Assembly: GCF_001984175.1 (NCBI RefSeq) | Contig: NZ_MTQP01000047.1 | Location: forward strand, 62,001-126,000 | DNA from: Saccharothrix sp. ALI-22-I | GTDB lineage: Bacteria > Actinomycetota > Actinomycetes > Mycobacteriales > Pseudonocardiaceae | Length of the DNA stretch: 64,000 nucleotides | Direction of reading: 5' to 3' | Shown: piece by piece, positions 1 to 10,128 of the stretch | Layout: the number at the start of each line of letters is the position of its first letter | How positions within the stretch are numbered: position 1 is the first letter of the stretch | Notes under the pieces: generated by a model | Told to the model about the DNA's origin: nothing | Seen by the model: only the letters and a program-made list of their open reading frames with translations | Database searches by the model: none | Translations under genes and position numbers: made by a program

Positions 1-3000
1 ACGATCTTGAGTTGGTCGCTGGTGTGGTCGGCGTAGTAGAGATCACCGTGGTGGTCCAGGGCCAATGAGTCGATGGTGCCGCGGCGGTTGTCGATGAAAG
101 GGTTGTCCACGAGCCGGAGGATGGTGCCCTCGGGTGTGACACGGTGGATGCCCGCGGAACTGCTGATGAACACGGTCCCGGCCCCGGTGGCAGCGACGTC
201 GGTGGGTGACAAGGTCGTCTCAAGGGCTTCGTCGGTGTCGTTGTCCTGCGGCGAGGACGAGTCACCGGTGCCCGCGATAGTGGTGCGCTCCCCGGTGGGG
301 GTGACCCGGTAGACCTGACCTGCTTCCATCGCGGCGATGTAGACGTTGTCCGCCTCGTCTACGGCCAGGGCGTTCACCGCTCCGGCGCTCGTGTGGCGGT
401 AGGTCAGGGCCAGCGTGCCATCTCCGGCGAGACGGTAGGCGCCGTCGTCGGTGGCGATGTGCAGGGTGCCGGTGGGGCTGAGCGCCAGGTCATTGATGAC
501 CTGCAGGTGAGCGATGGTCGCGGGCTGGCCGGGGTCGACCCGGTCGCCGCCGTCGTTGCCCGCGGGGCCGCCGCCCGCGACGCGGACCGGTGGTTCGTCC
601 CCGGTGGCCCGGTAGACGATCCTGTCCCTGGCGAAATAGCGCGTGCCGTCAGGGCCTACGGCCACGGAGGTCACCCGGCTGAGGGCGGGATCGGTGGCAT
701 AGTGCCACTTCGATGTGCCGTCGACCTCGAGCGCGCGCAGTCCCCTGCCCTGCTGGGCCAGCAACAGCGCGCCGTCGTGGTCGACAGCGAGGTCCTGCAC
801 GCTCCACTCGTTCCCGGTCTCGTTCCCGGTCTCGTTCCCGGTCTCGGTCGCGGCAGGTTGCGGCGCCGGTGCGGCAACAATGCCTGCGGTCGTGGTGATG
901 CCCCGCTCGATGCGGCGGATCCGGTCGCCGGTCAGGTTGACGGTGTGCAAGGCGCCACTCGCACCGACGCTCACCGCCTGCGGCTCGTCGACTCCGGTGG
1001 TCGTGGCGGGGCCGCCGTCGCCGGAGTCCGCGGCCTGACCGGTGCCCGCGACGGAGCTGATCACCCCCGCCGGGTCCACTGCCCGGATGCGGGCGTTGTA
1101 GGTGTCGGCGATGTAGAGGGTGCCGTCCGGGCCGACGGCGATGTCGTGCGGGTTGTTCAGCTCGGCCGCAGGCCCAGGGCCGCCGTCGCCGCCGAACCCG
1201 GCTTCCTCCGCGTCCCGGAAGCTGTCGCCCGCGACCCCACGGACGGTGCCCCGGGGGTCGATCATCCGCACGGACGGCCGGACCCCGTAGGGGCTTGCGT
1301 CGAGCACGTAGAGGGCTCCGTCGCGGCTGACCGCGACCGCCACCGGCTGGTAGAAGTCCGCCTCGGCGGCAGGGTGCCCATCGGCCTTCCACAGGTACCG
1401 CGCGCCAGCACCCGCGACCACCGTGATCGTTCCGTCGGGGGCCACCCGACTGACCCGTGAGTTCCTGCCTTCGGCGAGGTAGAGGCTGCCGTCCGGGCCG
1501 ACGGCGATGTCGTCGGGCGACACGATCGCGGCGGTTGCGGGGCCACTGGCCGAGGTGTTGTTCGGGTGCCCAGGCTGACCGTTGCCCGCGACCGTGGTGA
1601 TGACGCCCGTGGGATCCACCTTGCGTACCCGGTTGTTGCCGGTGTCGGCGATGTAGACGCTGCCGTCCGGGCCGACATCCAGCCCGGACGGGAAGCTCAG
1701 GGAGGCCCCGGTGGCCGCCGCGCCGTCGCCGCCGTAACCGCCCTCGCCGGTGCCCGCGAAGACTGAGCTGGTCCCGTCGGAGGCGAGCCTCAGCACGCGG
1801 TTGCCGGCGGCGTCGGAGTAGTACCGCGTTCCGTCAGGCCCCTCTGCGATCCGTAGCCTCGGCGGCGACATCGACTGCCCGGGTGCGGGAACCGGCGAGG
1901 ACGAGATGTCTTTTGCTTCGGCCACCACGCGCACCGCGCCCGGTTCGGCGTCGGGGAATCGGGCGGGGTGGGCGGGCGCCCGGTCCTGGCGCGACGCGGG
2001 CGCGTCGCGTACCAACTTCTGGATGCGGGCGCCGCCTTGCACGTAGATCTCGCCGCCCGGACCGACAGCCAGATCGCTGCGGTAGGACGCGGCGCCCTCG
2101 ACTGGGGCCACGGACCTGATGACGCCGTCGGTGCCGATGGCGCGGACCACGCCGTTGGCGCTGTCGTGGACGTAGACCGTGCCCGCCCCGTCCACGGCTA
2201 CCCCGCCGAGCACGCGTCCCACCCGCGCCTCGGTCGCAGGACCGCCGTCACCGGTGAAGCCGGGCTCGCCCCCTCCCACCACGGTGCGCACCACGCCGTC
2301 GGTGCCGATCGTGAACAGGGTCGAAGTCTTCGTGTGCGAGAGCGAATCCGGATGCGTGACGACGTAGACGGTTCCGCGCGGGTCGACCGCGATCGAAAGC
2401 GTCGACGACTTGGTCCCCACCTCGGTCGCCGGTTTGCCCTCGGCGTTCGCCGGGTCGAGAGCCCCGTCGCCGGTGATGGTCGTGACCTGCCCGGCGGGAT
2501 CGATTTTGCGGACCCGGCCGCGGGTGCTGACGTAGACGTTGCCGCCCGCGTCGACCGCGATGTCCTCGCCTTCGCGGACGGCATCGGTGAGCGTGGTCGA
2601 GGAACCGTCGGGCGCGACCCGTCGGACGGCCTCGCTGCCCGAGACGTAGAGGACGCCGTCCTTGCCCGCGGCGGCCGCCCACGGCCGGTCTACCGAGCCG
2701 TTCGCCGCCGGCCCGGCATTGTCCGGTGGCCGCACCGCCCGGGTGCCGGGCACGGTGTCGATCACCCCCTCGGGAGTGACTGCCCGGACCCGGCGGGAGA
2801 ACCTGTCGGCGAGGTAGAGGGTGCCGTCCGCGGCGACGTCGATCGTGCCGTCCCCGCCGATCCGGGCATTCACGGCCGATTGGCCGTCGCCTGAGTAGCC
2901 CTTCTCGCCGGTGCCCACCACGGTGACGGCTTGGCCATACGTCGGATTCGCCGCAGATGCCTCCGCGGCGGCCAACGACCCCGCTAGAGCGCCGACACCA

Positions 3001-3044
3001 CCCACAACGACCAGGCGACGCACCCACGTACTGAACGAACGCAT
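1..3044 (-). CDS. Secreted NHL-repeat protein (C-terminus outside window)
   Basis: The minus-strand frame from the ATG at 3044 stays open to base 1, giving more than 1,014 residues with no stop in the window. The start has a GAGGGGGAGCA Shine-Dalgarno. It is followed by a signal peptide (MRSFSTWVRRLVVVGGVGA, then a small-residue stretch) with an ASA|A cleavage site near residue 31. The rest is a chain of NHL/beta-propeller units of about 50 residues. They repeat the pattern FGGDGGP..., IAVGPDGTLYIADT, RIRAVDPAG and VISSVAGTG. NHL propellers are scaffolds for protein, RNA or glycan binding, so no enzymatic role can be claimed. Secretion is inferred from the signal peptide. Long plus-strand open frames across this gene are antisense shadows. 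The true C-terminus and any wall anchor lie to the left. Confidence 0.85.
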   Translation of the reverse strand, partial: MRSFSTWVRRLVVVGGVGALAGSLAAAEASAANPTYGQAVTVVGTGEKGYSGDGQSAVNARIGGDGTIDVAADGTLYLADRFSRRVRAVTPEGVIDTVPGTRAVRPPDNAGPAANGSVDRPWAAAAGKDGVLYVSGSEAVRRVAPDGSSTTLTDAVREGEDIAVDAGGNVYVSTRGRVRKIDPAGQVTTITGDGALDPANAEGKPATEVGTKSSTLSIAVDPRGTVYVVTHPDSLSHTKTSTLFTIGTDGVVRTVVGGGEPGFTGDGGPATEARVGRVLGGVAVDGAGTVYVHDSANGVVRAIGTDGVIRSVAPVEGAASYRSDLAVGPGGEIYVQGGARIQKLVRDAPASRQDRAPAHPARFPDAEPGAVRVVAEAKDISSSPVPAPGQSMSPPRLRIAEGPDGTRYYSDAAGNRVLRLASDGTSSVFAGTGEGGYGGDGAAATGASLSFPSGLDVGPDGSVYIADTGNNRVRKVDPTGVITTVAGNGQPGHPNNTSASGPATAAIVSPDDIAVGPDGSLYLAEGRNSRVSRVAPDGTITVVAGAGARYLWKADGHPAAEADFYQPVAVAVSRDGALYVLDASPYGVRPSVRMIDPRGTVRGVAGDSFRDAEEAGFGGDGGPGPAAELNNPHDIAVGPDGTLYIADTYNARIRAVDPAGVISSVAGTGQAADSGDGGPATTTGVDEPQAVSVGASGALHTVNLTGDRIRRIERGITTTAGIVAAPAPQPAATETGNETGNETGNEWSVQDLAVDHDGALLLAQQGRGLRALEVDGTSKWHYATDPALSRVTSVAVGPDGTRYFARDRIVYRATGDEPPVRVAGGGPAGNDGGDRVDPGQPATIAHLQVINDLALSPTGTLHIATDDGAYRLAGDGTLALTYRHTSAGAVNALAVDEADNVYIAAMEAGQVYRVTPTGERTTIAGTGDSSSPQDNDTDEALETTLSPTDVAATGAGTVFISSSAGIHRVTPEGTILRLVDNPFIDNRRGTIDSLALDHHGDLYYADHTSDQLKI
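809..844 (-). repeat. Three tandem 12-bp units inside the NHL gene
   Basis: Three perfect copies of CGTTCCCGGTCT (plus strand) encode three Glu-Thr-Gly-Asn units at about residues 734-745 of the NHL protein, in a linker between propeller blades. The unit is a multiple of three, so slippage would change linker length without breaking the frame. Confidence 0.9.
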
Positions 3045-3190
3045 TGCTCCCCCTCGACGATTCGCACCTGCTGTGCGACGAACACCGACGCGTGTCGGTT
3101 CCCCCAGGGTGAGCAGATCGCACTCATCCGGTTGCTCACGCTTCGATGCCGACCGACGTGGCCCAAGGATGTGGCGGGCAACGGGCACGG

Positions 3191-4152
<962 letters not shown>

Positions 4153-4470
4153 GTGACGAGCCACTACCGCGACGAACGGGCGGCGAAGCGTCGGCCGCCT
4201 CTGGTGCCCGTGTTGTCACAGCACGTGGACGAGGGATATCGGCTGGTTACTCCAGCCGGTGCGCTCACGCCGGTCGTGGAGCACGTGCAGTGGGTGGACA
4301 ACCACACGGCCGGGCCGAACACCCACGCGGTGATCTCGTTCGCGGACGGCACCGATGTCGAGTTCCCGTTCGACGTGCCGCTGACCGCCGTCTGGCACGC
4401 CGAGCAACGCCCGGTCGATCAGGACCAGCTCGACTCCGCCGCCCCTGCCGCATGGGGCGCGGAACTGTAG
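4153..4470 (+). CDS. Small hypothetical protein (105 aa)
   Basis: A GTG-started frame encodes 105 residues beginning MTSHYRDERAAKRRPPLVPV. The middle part (VEHVQWVDNHTAGPNTHAV, then SFADGTDVEFPFDVPL) looks like a small beta-rich cytoplasmic domain. There is no signal peptide, membrane segment or motif I recognise. The upstream CCAGG is a weak ribosome site. The gene sits alone between two IS-derived sequences and opposite to the RHS remnant, so it is not placed like an RHS immunity gene. Coding character is plausible from codon bias, but function is unknown. Confidence 0.5.
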   Translation: MTSHYRDERAAKRRPPLVPVLSQHVDEGYRLVTPAGALTPVVEHVQWVDNHTAGPNTHAVISFADGTDVEFPFDVPLTAVWHAEQRPVDQDQLDSAAPAAWGAEL

Positions 4471-4641
4471 TCGCGCGGCCGAAGGCCGCAGAGTGCTCGA
4501 ATCATCCGCGAAGGACGTGAAGCCGGTTCAGCAGCAGGCTGGTCATGGCACGGACGCCGACCCCGATCGCCCGTTTCGTCGGCGGCGAAGTCCGGCGCGT
4601 GCGGCACGCCGTTGACGCCAGGGTCCGGATCGGCCACACCG

Positions 4642-4746
4642 TGCGAGGTGCCAGAAGTCGGTATTGATGCTCCGACCTGCGCGTTGGGCTGCTGCGGGTT
4701 TCGTACTCGTTGATCAGGCCGCATGGCCGACTTTAGGCACCCCACA
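4642..4746. repeat. Solo IS481-like end pair (about 105 bp)
   Basis: This short element is bounded by GTGCGAGGTGCCAGAAGTCGG and CCGACTTTAGGCACCCCACA, the same ends as the element at 3191-3603. Its body is the reverse complement of the terminal coding sequence of that IS (read backwards it encodes LINEYE). It therefore consists of one IS end in inverted orientation joined to another, with nothing in between. It lies directly downstream of the RHS stop codon. Confidence 0.6.
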
Positions 4747-4764
4747 GGGCGTGACAGGCTCTCC

Positions 4765-5385
4765 TCACGAGGAGCGTTGCCAGCTCTCGTACTTCGCGAT
4801 CGCGGCGGCCAGGTCGTCGAGCGGCTTGCGGTCCTCTTCCACCTCGGCGGAACCCAGCGCGTGCAGGTCGCGGGCGCCGTCCAGGGCGGCAGCCCGGAAA
4901 TCGTCCGCTGTGGACACGTCGACGACCTGCCCGTCGTGCCTGGTCTCGACCTTGGCCTTCTTGAGGGCGAAGGCCAGGGTGAAGGTCGAGTCCGCTTGCT
5001 TCCAGCCCTGCTTGGACGTGCCGTCCTCCATGCGCGGGGTGGCGCGGCACAGGGCGAGGCCGAACGGGTCGGCCCAGCTGAAGGGGTTGGGCACGTACCA
5101 GTTCGGGTTGAGGCCGCCGGCCAGGCCGAGCGGGTCGATCGAGGCGTACCGCCCGGCTTCCGGGTCGTAGTGGCGGAAGTAGTTGTGGTGCAGGCCCGTT
5201 TCGACGTCGTGGTACTGGCCGGGGAACCGCAGCGGGCAGCTCGCGCCCGGCGCGGGGCCGTCCGGCGCCTGACCCCACAGGGTGGTGCGGGCGCGCCACA
5301 CCAGGTCGCCGTTCGGGTCGATCATCTCCGCCGGGGTGCCGGCGATGTCGGTGATCAGCGCGTAGAACTGCTCGTGTAGGCCTCG
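4765..5385 (-). pseudogene. RHS/YD-repeat protein, C-terminal fragment with toxin-like tail
   Basis: About 205 residues remain of the 3' end of an RHS protein. The fragment begins within the core-end region (FYALITDIAGTPAEMIDPNG, then GQYHDVETGLHHNYFRHYDP) and carries the conserved RHS boundary RYASIDPLGLAGGLNPNWYV followed by NPFSWADPFGL. After this boundary comes a variable C-terminal domain of about 95 residues (MEDGTSKQGWKQADSTFTLA, then DLAAAIAKYESWQRSS). In intact RHS proteins this part is the polymorphic toxin, but I do not recognise its fold. The 5' part is missing. The fragment joins the tail of the ABC transporter gene at about 5355-5385 and has no start of its own. No immunity gene is evident next to the toxin end. 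Confidence 0.75.
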
Positions 5386-7178
5386 GCCTGCGTGCGGTAC
5401 AGGTCGGCGTAACGTCCGCCGCGGGCCAGCAGTTCGTCGTGGCGACCGGCCTGGACGAGCTCGCCGTGGTCCAGCACGAGGATCTGGTCCGCGTCGGCCA
5501 CGGTGGAGAACCGGTGCGACACCACGACGGTCACCGCACCGGTTCTGGCCGCCAGTTCGCGGGCGCGGGCCATGTAACGGGTGAAGATGGCGTGCTCGCT
5601 GGGGGCGTCCAGGGACGCGGTCGGTTCGTCGAGGACGAACAGCAGCGGCGCGGGGCGCATCGAGGAACGGGCGAGGGCCGTCTTCTGCCACTGGCCTTCG
5701 GACAGCTCGACGCCGCCGAAGTCCTGGCCCAGCTGGGTGTCGAGGCCGTGTGGCAGGCGGCCGAGGAGGACGTCCGCGTCGGCGGCGCGCACCGCCTCGC
5801 CGATGCGTGCGCGGTCGTCGATGTGCGGCAGGTCGCCCAGTCCGACGGTGGTGGCGAACGTCGTCTGGAAACGCCCGAAGTCCTGGAAGGCCGCGCTGGT
5901 GCGCTTCCGCCACTCGTCGGCGGGCAGGTCGTCGAGGTTCGTGTCGTCGACCCTGATCGTGCCCGAGCCGGGCGAGTAGAACTTGCACAGCAGCTTGACC
6001 AGGGTCGTCTTGCCCGAGCCGTACTCACCCACGATCGCCACCACCGAGCCCGCCGTCAGGTGGCAGCTCACGTCGGTGAGGGTCGGGCGATCGGCACCGG
6101 GGTAGGTGAAGCCGACCCGGTCGAAAGTGATCCCGCGCCGCAGTGCCGCCGGAACGGGCCGGGTGCCGCGCTGCGCCCGCGTGGCGGCCACGTGGTCCCG
6201 CAGCCACAGGTAGGGCTCGATCACACGGCCGCTCGCCGTCGAGTTGTTCACGTCGCGCAGGGTGTCCTGCACGGACTGCCGCAGGGTGAGCGCGACCGTG
6301 ACGGCCAGGACGATGTCTCCGACGGTGCCCGTGCCCGTGGTGGCCTGCCGGATCACCAGGGCGAGGCCCGCCGTGAAGCCCGCCGTGAACAGCGTCCAGC
6401 CGGCCAGCTTCCAGCCGGCGGCCCGCACCCTGGCCCGCAGCCGCACCCGGAAGACCTCGTTCCACGCCGCCACCTGGCGGTCCACGACCTCGTCGCCCGC
6501 GCCCGCGATGCGGAGTTCCTTGCTCGTGGCGGGTTTGGTCGCGAGACGGAACAGGTGGCGCTGCAACCGGAAGTTCTCCGCGGTCTCGGTCTCGGCGGTG
6601 TTGACCGCGCGCTGCCCGCGGCGGTCGCACCACAACGGCGCGGCGGCGCACGGCAGCAAGGCGATCAGCCACGGGTTCGTCGTGGCGAGCAGCGTGACCA
6701 GCACCGCCAGCCTGATCACGTTGAAGCACGCTGCCACCGCGCCCCACATGCCGAACACCAGCTCCCACGAGGCACCGCGCAGCGTGGTGATCCGGTCCAG
6801 GACGTCGGGCCGGTCCAGGTGGTCCATGCCCGGCAGGCCGACCAGGTCCGCGTGCAGCCGGTGCTGCACGTGCAGGAGACCGACCCGTTCGATGAGCACG
6901 ATCCACAGTCCGCCGTTGAGATCGCTCAGGTAGGTGCCTGCCGCGAACACGGCCGCGGCGGTCACGGCGCCGATGACCGCGGCTGTGGGGTCGGCCGCGA
7001 TCACCCCGTTCACCGCCATCCGCAGGGCCAGTGCGCTCGCCGCGACCACGACGACCTGTCCGGCGTAGACCGCCAGCAGGCCGGAGGTCATCGCGGGGTA
7101 CAGCCGCCAGGAGAGCGCGAGCAGCTCCGCCCACAGCCGGACGTACCGCTTCACCGCAATCGGCTTCTCCGTGCTCAC
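5355..7178 (-). CDS. ABC exporter half-transporter (membrane + ATPase), subunit 2
   Basis: A 607-residue fused ABC exporter. The first 320 residues or so are membrane-spanning. The nucleotide-binding domain has Walker A GEYGSGKTTLVK near residue 381, the ABC signature LSEGQ near 493, Walker B LLFVLDEPTASLD near 517 and the H-loop SHRFSTV. The GTG start at 7178 overlaps the stop of the upstream partner (GTGA), so the two are translationally coupled and probably form a heterodimer. Substrate is unknown; the family exports drugs, lipids or peptides. The last residues (AYTSSSTR) lie at the join with the RHS fragment, so the original C-terminus may have been replaced. Confidence 0.9.
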   Translation of the reverse strand: MSTEKPIAVKRYVRLWAELLALSWRLYPAMTSGLLAVYAGQVVVVAASALALRMAVNGVIAADPTAAVIGAVTAAAVFAAGTYLSDLNGGLWIVLIERVGLLHVQHRLHADLVGLPGMDHLDRPDVLDRITTLRGASWELVFGMWGAVAACFNVIRLAVLVTLLATTNPWLIALLPCAAAPLWCDRRGQRAVNTAETETAENFRLQRHLFRLATKPATSKELRIAGAGDEVVDRQVAAWNEVFRVRLRARVRAAGWKLAGWTLFTAGFTAGLALVIRQATTGTGTVGDIVLAVTVALTLRQSVQDTLRDVNNSTASGRVIEPYLWLRDHVAATRAQRGTRPVPAALRRGITFDRVGFTYPGADRPTLTDVSCHLTAGSVVAIVGEYGSGKTTLVKLLCKFYSPGSGTIRVDDTNLDDLPADEWRKRTSAAFQDFGRFQTTFATTVGLGDLPHIDDRARIGEAVRAADADVLLGRLPHGLDTQLGQDFGGVELSEGQWQKTALARSSMRPAPLLFVLDEPTASLDAPSEHAIFTRYMARARELAARTGAVTVVVSHRFSTVADADQILVLDHGELVQAGRHDELLARGGRYADLYRTQAEAYTSSSTR

Positions 7179-9013
7179 AGCAGTTCGCCCTCCTCGACGC
7201 GGTCGTCGAAACCGCGCTTGAAGCGGTCGGCCTGGATCTCGAAGAGCTCGGCGTAGTCACCGCCGAGCGCCATCAGCTCGTCGTGGGTGCCCGACTCGCT
7301 GATGCGGCCGTCGCGCAGCAGCACGATGCGATCGGCCTGGCGCACCGTGGAAAGCCGGTGCGAGATCAGCACCACCGTCGCGTCCCCGTGACGCGCGGCG
7401 AGCCGGTGGAAGACGTCGAACTCCGTGCCGACGTCCAGATGTGCGGTGGGCTCGTCGAGCACCAGTACCTTCGCCCCGGTCCGCAGCGCGTACAGGGCCC
7501 TGGTGAGAACGAGCTGCTGCCACTGGCCTCCGGACAGGTCCGCCCCGCCGGCGCGTTCCCGGCTCAGCGGCGTCGCCCAGCCCTCCGGCAGCCGGTCGAG
7601 GACCTCGGTGAATCCCGAATCGCGGGCCGCCGCTTCGATGGTGGCCTGATCACGTGGTGCCGCGGCGTTGCCCAGCGCCACGTTGTCGGCGGCGGACAGG
7701 TGGTAGCGCACGAAGTCCTGGAACACCACCGAAACGCGCTCGCGCCACACGGCGGGATCGAGATCGGCGAGGTCGGTCCCGTCCGCGGTGACCCGGCCGG
7801 AGGACGGCGGGTAGAGCCCGGCCAGCAGCTTGATCAACGTCGACTTGCCCGCCCCGTTGAGCCCCACCACGGCGAGCAGCTCACCGGGCCGGATCTCCAG
7901 GTCCAGCCCGTCCAGCACCTTCCGCTCGCTGCCGGGATAGCTGAAGCCGACGTCCTCGAACCGCACGAGCGGAAGCGCGCTGATCTTCGCCGGGGACGTG
8001 AGGGCCGCGGCGGGCGCCGGTGTGCCCGGCAGCTCCTCGCGCAACCGCTCCAGTGCCTTCAGGACGACGAGAGCACCCCTCACCTCGCGGCTGTCGGCAC
8101 CCGCGTACCCGAACATCGCCGAGCCCGCGGCGAAGACCGCGGTCGCGACGGCCACCGACACGGCACCTCCGGCGCCGGCCAGGGCGACCATCACGTAGAC
8201 GATCGTCAGCGGCAGGAGCACCAGGAGGAACCTCCGCCACTGCCCGCGCATGTTCTCCACGCCGACGGCCCACACCGGTTCGAACATCGACCGCACGTGG
8301 GCGGTGACCCGCTCGACCGCCCAGCCGCCGAAGCCGAAGACCCGCAGTTCCTTGCCCTCCGCGGGGGCGAAGATCGCGTCCGCCCATACCTCCGCGCGCC
8401 GGCCCTGGTCGGTGCCGCCCAGCCACTTGTCGTACCACCGCATCGCGTTGCGCCGACCGATCATCGTGTGCGCCACGACGGCCGCGAGCAGCAACGGCAA
8501 CACCCACCACGAGAACGCGACCAGCACCACGCTCAGGCCCACCAGACTGACACCGTGGGCCAGCAACTTGAGCTGGGTCAACGCGCCGTCCGCCGGTGTT
8601 TTCTCCGTCCAGTTGCCAGGATCGGCTCTGGCCTTCCACACCAGGTTTCGCACGTCCTCGCGTTCCAGCGTCGCGAACGCGGGGCTCGTCACCGCGAGCC
8701 GGGCGACCTCCGCCCGGTGTGCGCCGTCGATCCGCGCGGTGGCGAGGAAGAACAACGGCTCCTGCACCACCTCCAACGCGTGCCCGAGCAGCAGCGCGGC
8801 GCCGAACACGACCAGCGGAACCGCCGCGCTGGCCAGGAAGTCCGCGTTGGGCCCGTCCGCGACCCGCCCCACCAACATCGCCATCGCGACAGCGGAGACA
8901 GCGGGAACAAGGCTCGCGGCGACGGTCACCACGACGATCACCAGAAGCAGACCGGGCCCCGCCCCGGCCATGACGCGCAGCAACAGGGCACGCTCTCGGA
9001 GCGCGTTGTACAT
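7175..9013 (-). CDS. ABC exporter half-transporter (membrane + ATPase), subunit 1
   Basis: A 612-residue ABC exporter. The ATG at 9013 is chosen over a longer frame to 9067 because GTGAGGGTTGAG places a ribosome site just before it. About five to six hydrophobic segments fill residues 15-290. The ATPase domain shows Walker A VGLNGAGKSTLIK near 385, signature LSGGQ near 489, Walker B KVLVLDEPTAHLD near 519 and H-loop SHRLSTV. It overlaps the next gene by four bases. Both subunits keep canonical ATPase motifs, so neither site looks degenerate. No precursor peptide, modifying enzyme or dedicated regulator is visible upstream, so a peptide-export role cannot be supported. Confidence 0.9.
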   Translation of the reverse strand: MYNALRERALLLRVMAGAGPGLLLVIVVVTVAASLVPAVSAVAMAMLVGRVADGPNADFLASAAVPLVVFGAALLLGHALEVVQEPLFFLATARIDGAHRAEVARLAVTSPAFATLEREDVRNLVWKARADPGNWTEKTPADGALTQLKLLAHGVSLVGLSVVLVAFSWWVLPLLLAAVVAHTMIGRRNAMRWYDKWLGGTDQGRRAEVWADAIFAPAEGKELRVFGFGGWAVERVTAHVRSMFEPVWAVGVENMRGQWRRFLLVLLPLTIVYVMVALAGAGGAVSVAVATAVFAAGSAMFGYAGADSREVRGALVVLKALERLREELPGTPAPAAALTSPAKISALPLVRFEDVGFSYPGSERKVLDGLDLEIRPGELLAVVGLNGAGKSTLIKLLAGLYPPSSGRVTADGTDLADLDPAVWRERVSVVFQDFVRYHLSAADNVALGNAAAPRDQATIEAAARDSGFTEVLDRLPEGWATPLSRERAGGADLSGGQWQQLVLTRALYALRTGAKVLVLDEPTAHLDVGTEFDVFHRLAARHGDATVVLISHRLSTVRQADRIVLLRDGRISESGTHDELMALGGDYAELFEIQADRFKRGFDDRVEEGELL

Positions 9014-9555
9014 CTCAACCCTCACCTGTTGATTCGATTGACATCGACGACTGTCATGCAGGTGCACGGTATCGTCGTCGCAGTTTCCGGAAATGACAAG
9101 GCGACACCATCGTCGCGTTTGATTCGAATCCGCGGTGCAGACGACTTCGTCAAGAGTGAGCTGATGGCAAAATGTCGCAACGTCGTGGACACCGACACTG
9201 TCTTCTCGTCCCCAGAATCAGGTGTGCTCCACGAGCCATGTTGAGTCGAAGCGCTTCACCTGTCTGGAAGGTAGTCCTGCACTTTCGCGCCTGTCAACCC
9301 GTTTCTACGGCTGACGAACACTCGCCTCGCGCCGGCACTCCGGGTTTCGCAGGCTCTGGGAAGAACGGTGCGCCGGGCCCCACCCGTTTGAGGAGTGGTA
9401 AGAGTGAATTGAAGCTCGGCAGCACGGTGGTGTACTCGGTGCCGGCACCGAGCGCTTGCGGTACCAGCGCACAAGCCCGAGGTGGCGAGGGCACCGGCAT
9501 CGGCTTCTCCGTGTCCAGCACGGACAATCCGTTCGTCGTCGCGACGACGAACGGT
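9014..9555. other. No recognisable gene upstream of the ABC operon
   Basis: About 540 bases contain the expected promoter region of the ABC operon (AT-richer stretch near 9030-9060) and degraded sequence. A plus-strand stretch near 9400-9560 reads ELKLGSTVVYSVPAPSACGT and GIGFSVSSTDNPFVVATTNG. It could be a secreted-protein fragment, but I cannot assign it. Confidence 0.4.
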
Positions 9556-9559
9556 GTTT

Positions 9560-9813
9560 CGGGCCCCGCCAGCCGTCATCTGCCGCGTCGCTCGCGCAGC
9601 GCAGCATGAGATACAGCGCCGTCTCTTCACTACAACCACCGCCGCCCACCAAGCCCGACAACTCACACCGCCACGACCGGACCACCCAGTTCCGCAGTGG
9701 AACCGCACGTCGGTACGTCGCCGACAAGGCCTCGGCGGCCTGATCAACGAGTACGAACCCGCGGCAGCCTAACGCGCAGGTCAGGCCGTGTGGCCGACTT
9801 TTGGCACCCCACA
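9560..9813 (+). mobile_element. IS481-like transposase 3' end with right terminal repeat
   Basis: The reading frame ending at 9772 closes with RRRQGLGGLINEYEPAAA, the typical C-terminus of actinobacterial integrase-type transposases. It is followed by the right end GCCGACTTTTGGCACCCCACA (9793-9813), which matches the ends at 3583-3603 and 4727-4746. No left half is present. The element stops one base before the IS1182 remnant, so the two insertions are adjacent or nested. Confidence 0.65.
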
Positions 9814-9814
9814 C

Positions 9815-10127
9815 GACTCTGTTGCCCAATTCGGCTATGCGGCGAGGTCGAGCCTGGCGAGGTGGCTGGTGCTTCGCTGGTCGGTTGATTTGCCGCTCCA
9901 CCATGCGTCCAGGCGGATCAGGTTGAGGGCGGTGGCGGTGAAGACGTGGGCGAGGCCACCACCGCGGTCTGCTCGGGCACCTCCGGCCACGGGCAAGGCT
10001 GGACCGACATCACCTGCTCCTCCCGCGACCGGAACCGGCGCCGGCCGCAGTGGATCATCATCCACCGAGGTGATCACGCCATAGGAACCGCCCGTGACCA
10101 GCGCATACTCAATTGGGCAACAGAGTC
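9815..10127 (-). mobile_element. IS1182-family deletion derivative (313 bp) with terminal inverted repeats
   Basis: The left end GACTCTGTTGCCCAATTCGG (9815) and right end CAATTGGGCAACAGAGTC (ending 10127) are near-perfect inverted repeats of about 25 bp. The minus-strand frame ending at 9835 encodes LAHVFTATALNLIRLDAWWS and finishes with TSHLARLDLAA. That is the characteristic C-terminus of IS1182-type transposases. Upstream of about 9960 the frame loses similarity, so most of the transposase is deleted while both ends remain. The element separates a sortase-type tail from its gene body. Confidence 0.75.
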
Positions 10128-10128
10128 T

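Noticed and set aside
809-844. CRISPR-like repeats
   Set aside because: Perfect contiguous 12-mers with no spacers. No other array-like pattern was found in the window.
393-1460. Long plus-strand ORF (355 codons) across the NHL region
   Set aside because: It is antisense to a continuous minus-strand frame with clear NHL repeats. Its composition (Gly/Val/Arg-rich, no motif) is a shadow of codon bias.
4153-4470. Immunity gene for the RHS toxin tail
   Set aside because: Opposite strand, separated by an IS-derived element, and not downstream of the toxin end.
5355-9013. Lanthipeptide or RiPP export cluster
   Set aside because: No precursor-like small ORF, leader motif, dehydratase, cyclase or peptidase is present around the ABC pair.
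5439-9244. Plus-strand ORFs of 605 and 737 codons over the ABC genes
   Set aside because: The minus strand carries complete ABC exporter motifs in both genes. The plus frames are low-complexity Gln/Arg/Gly shadows.
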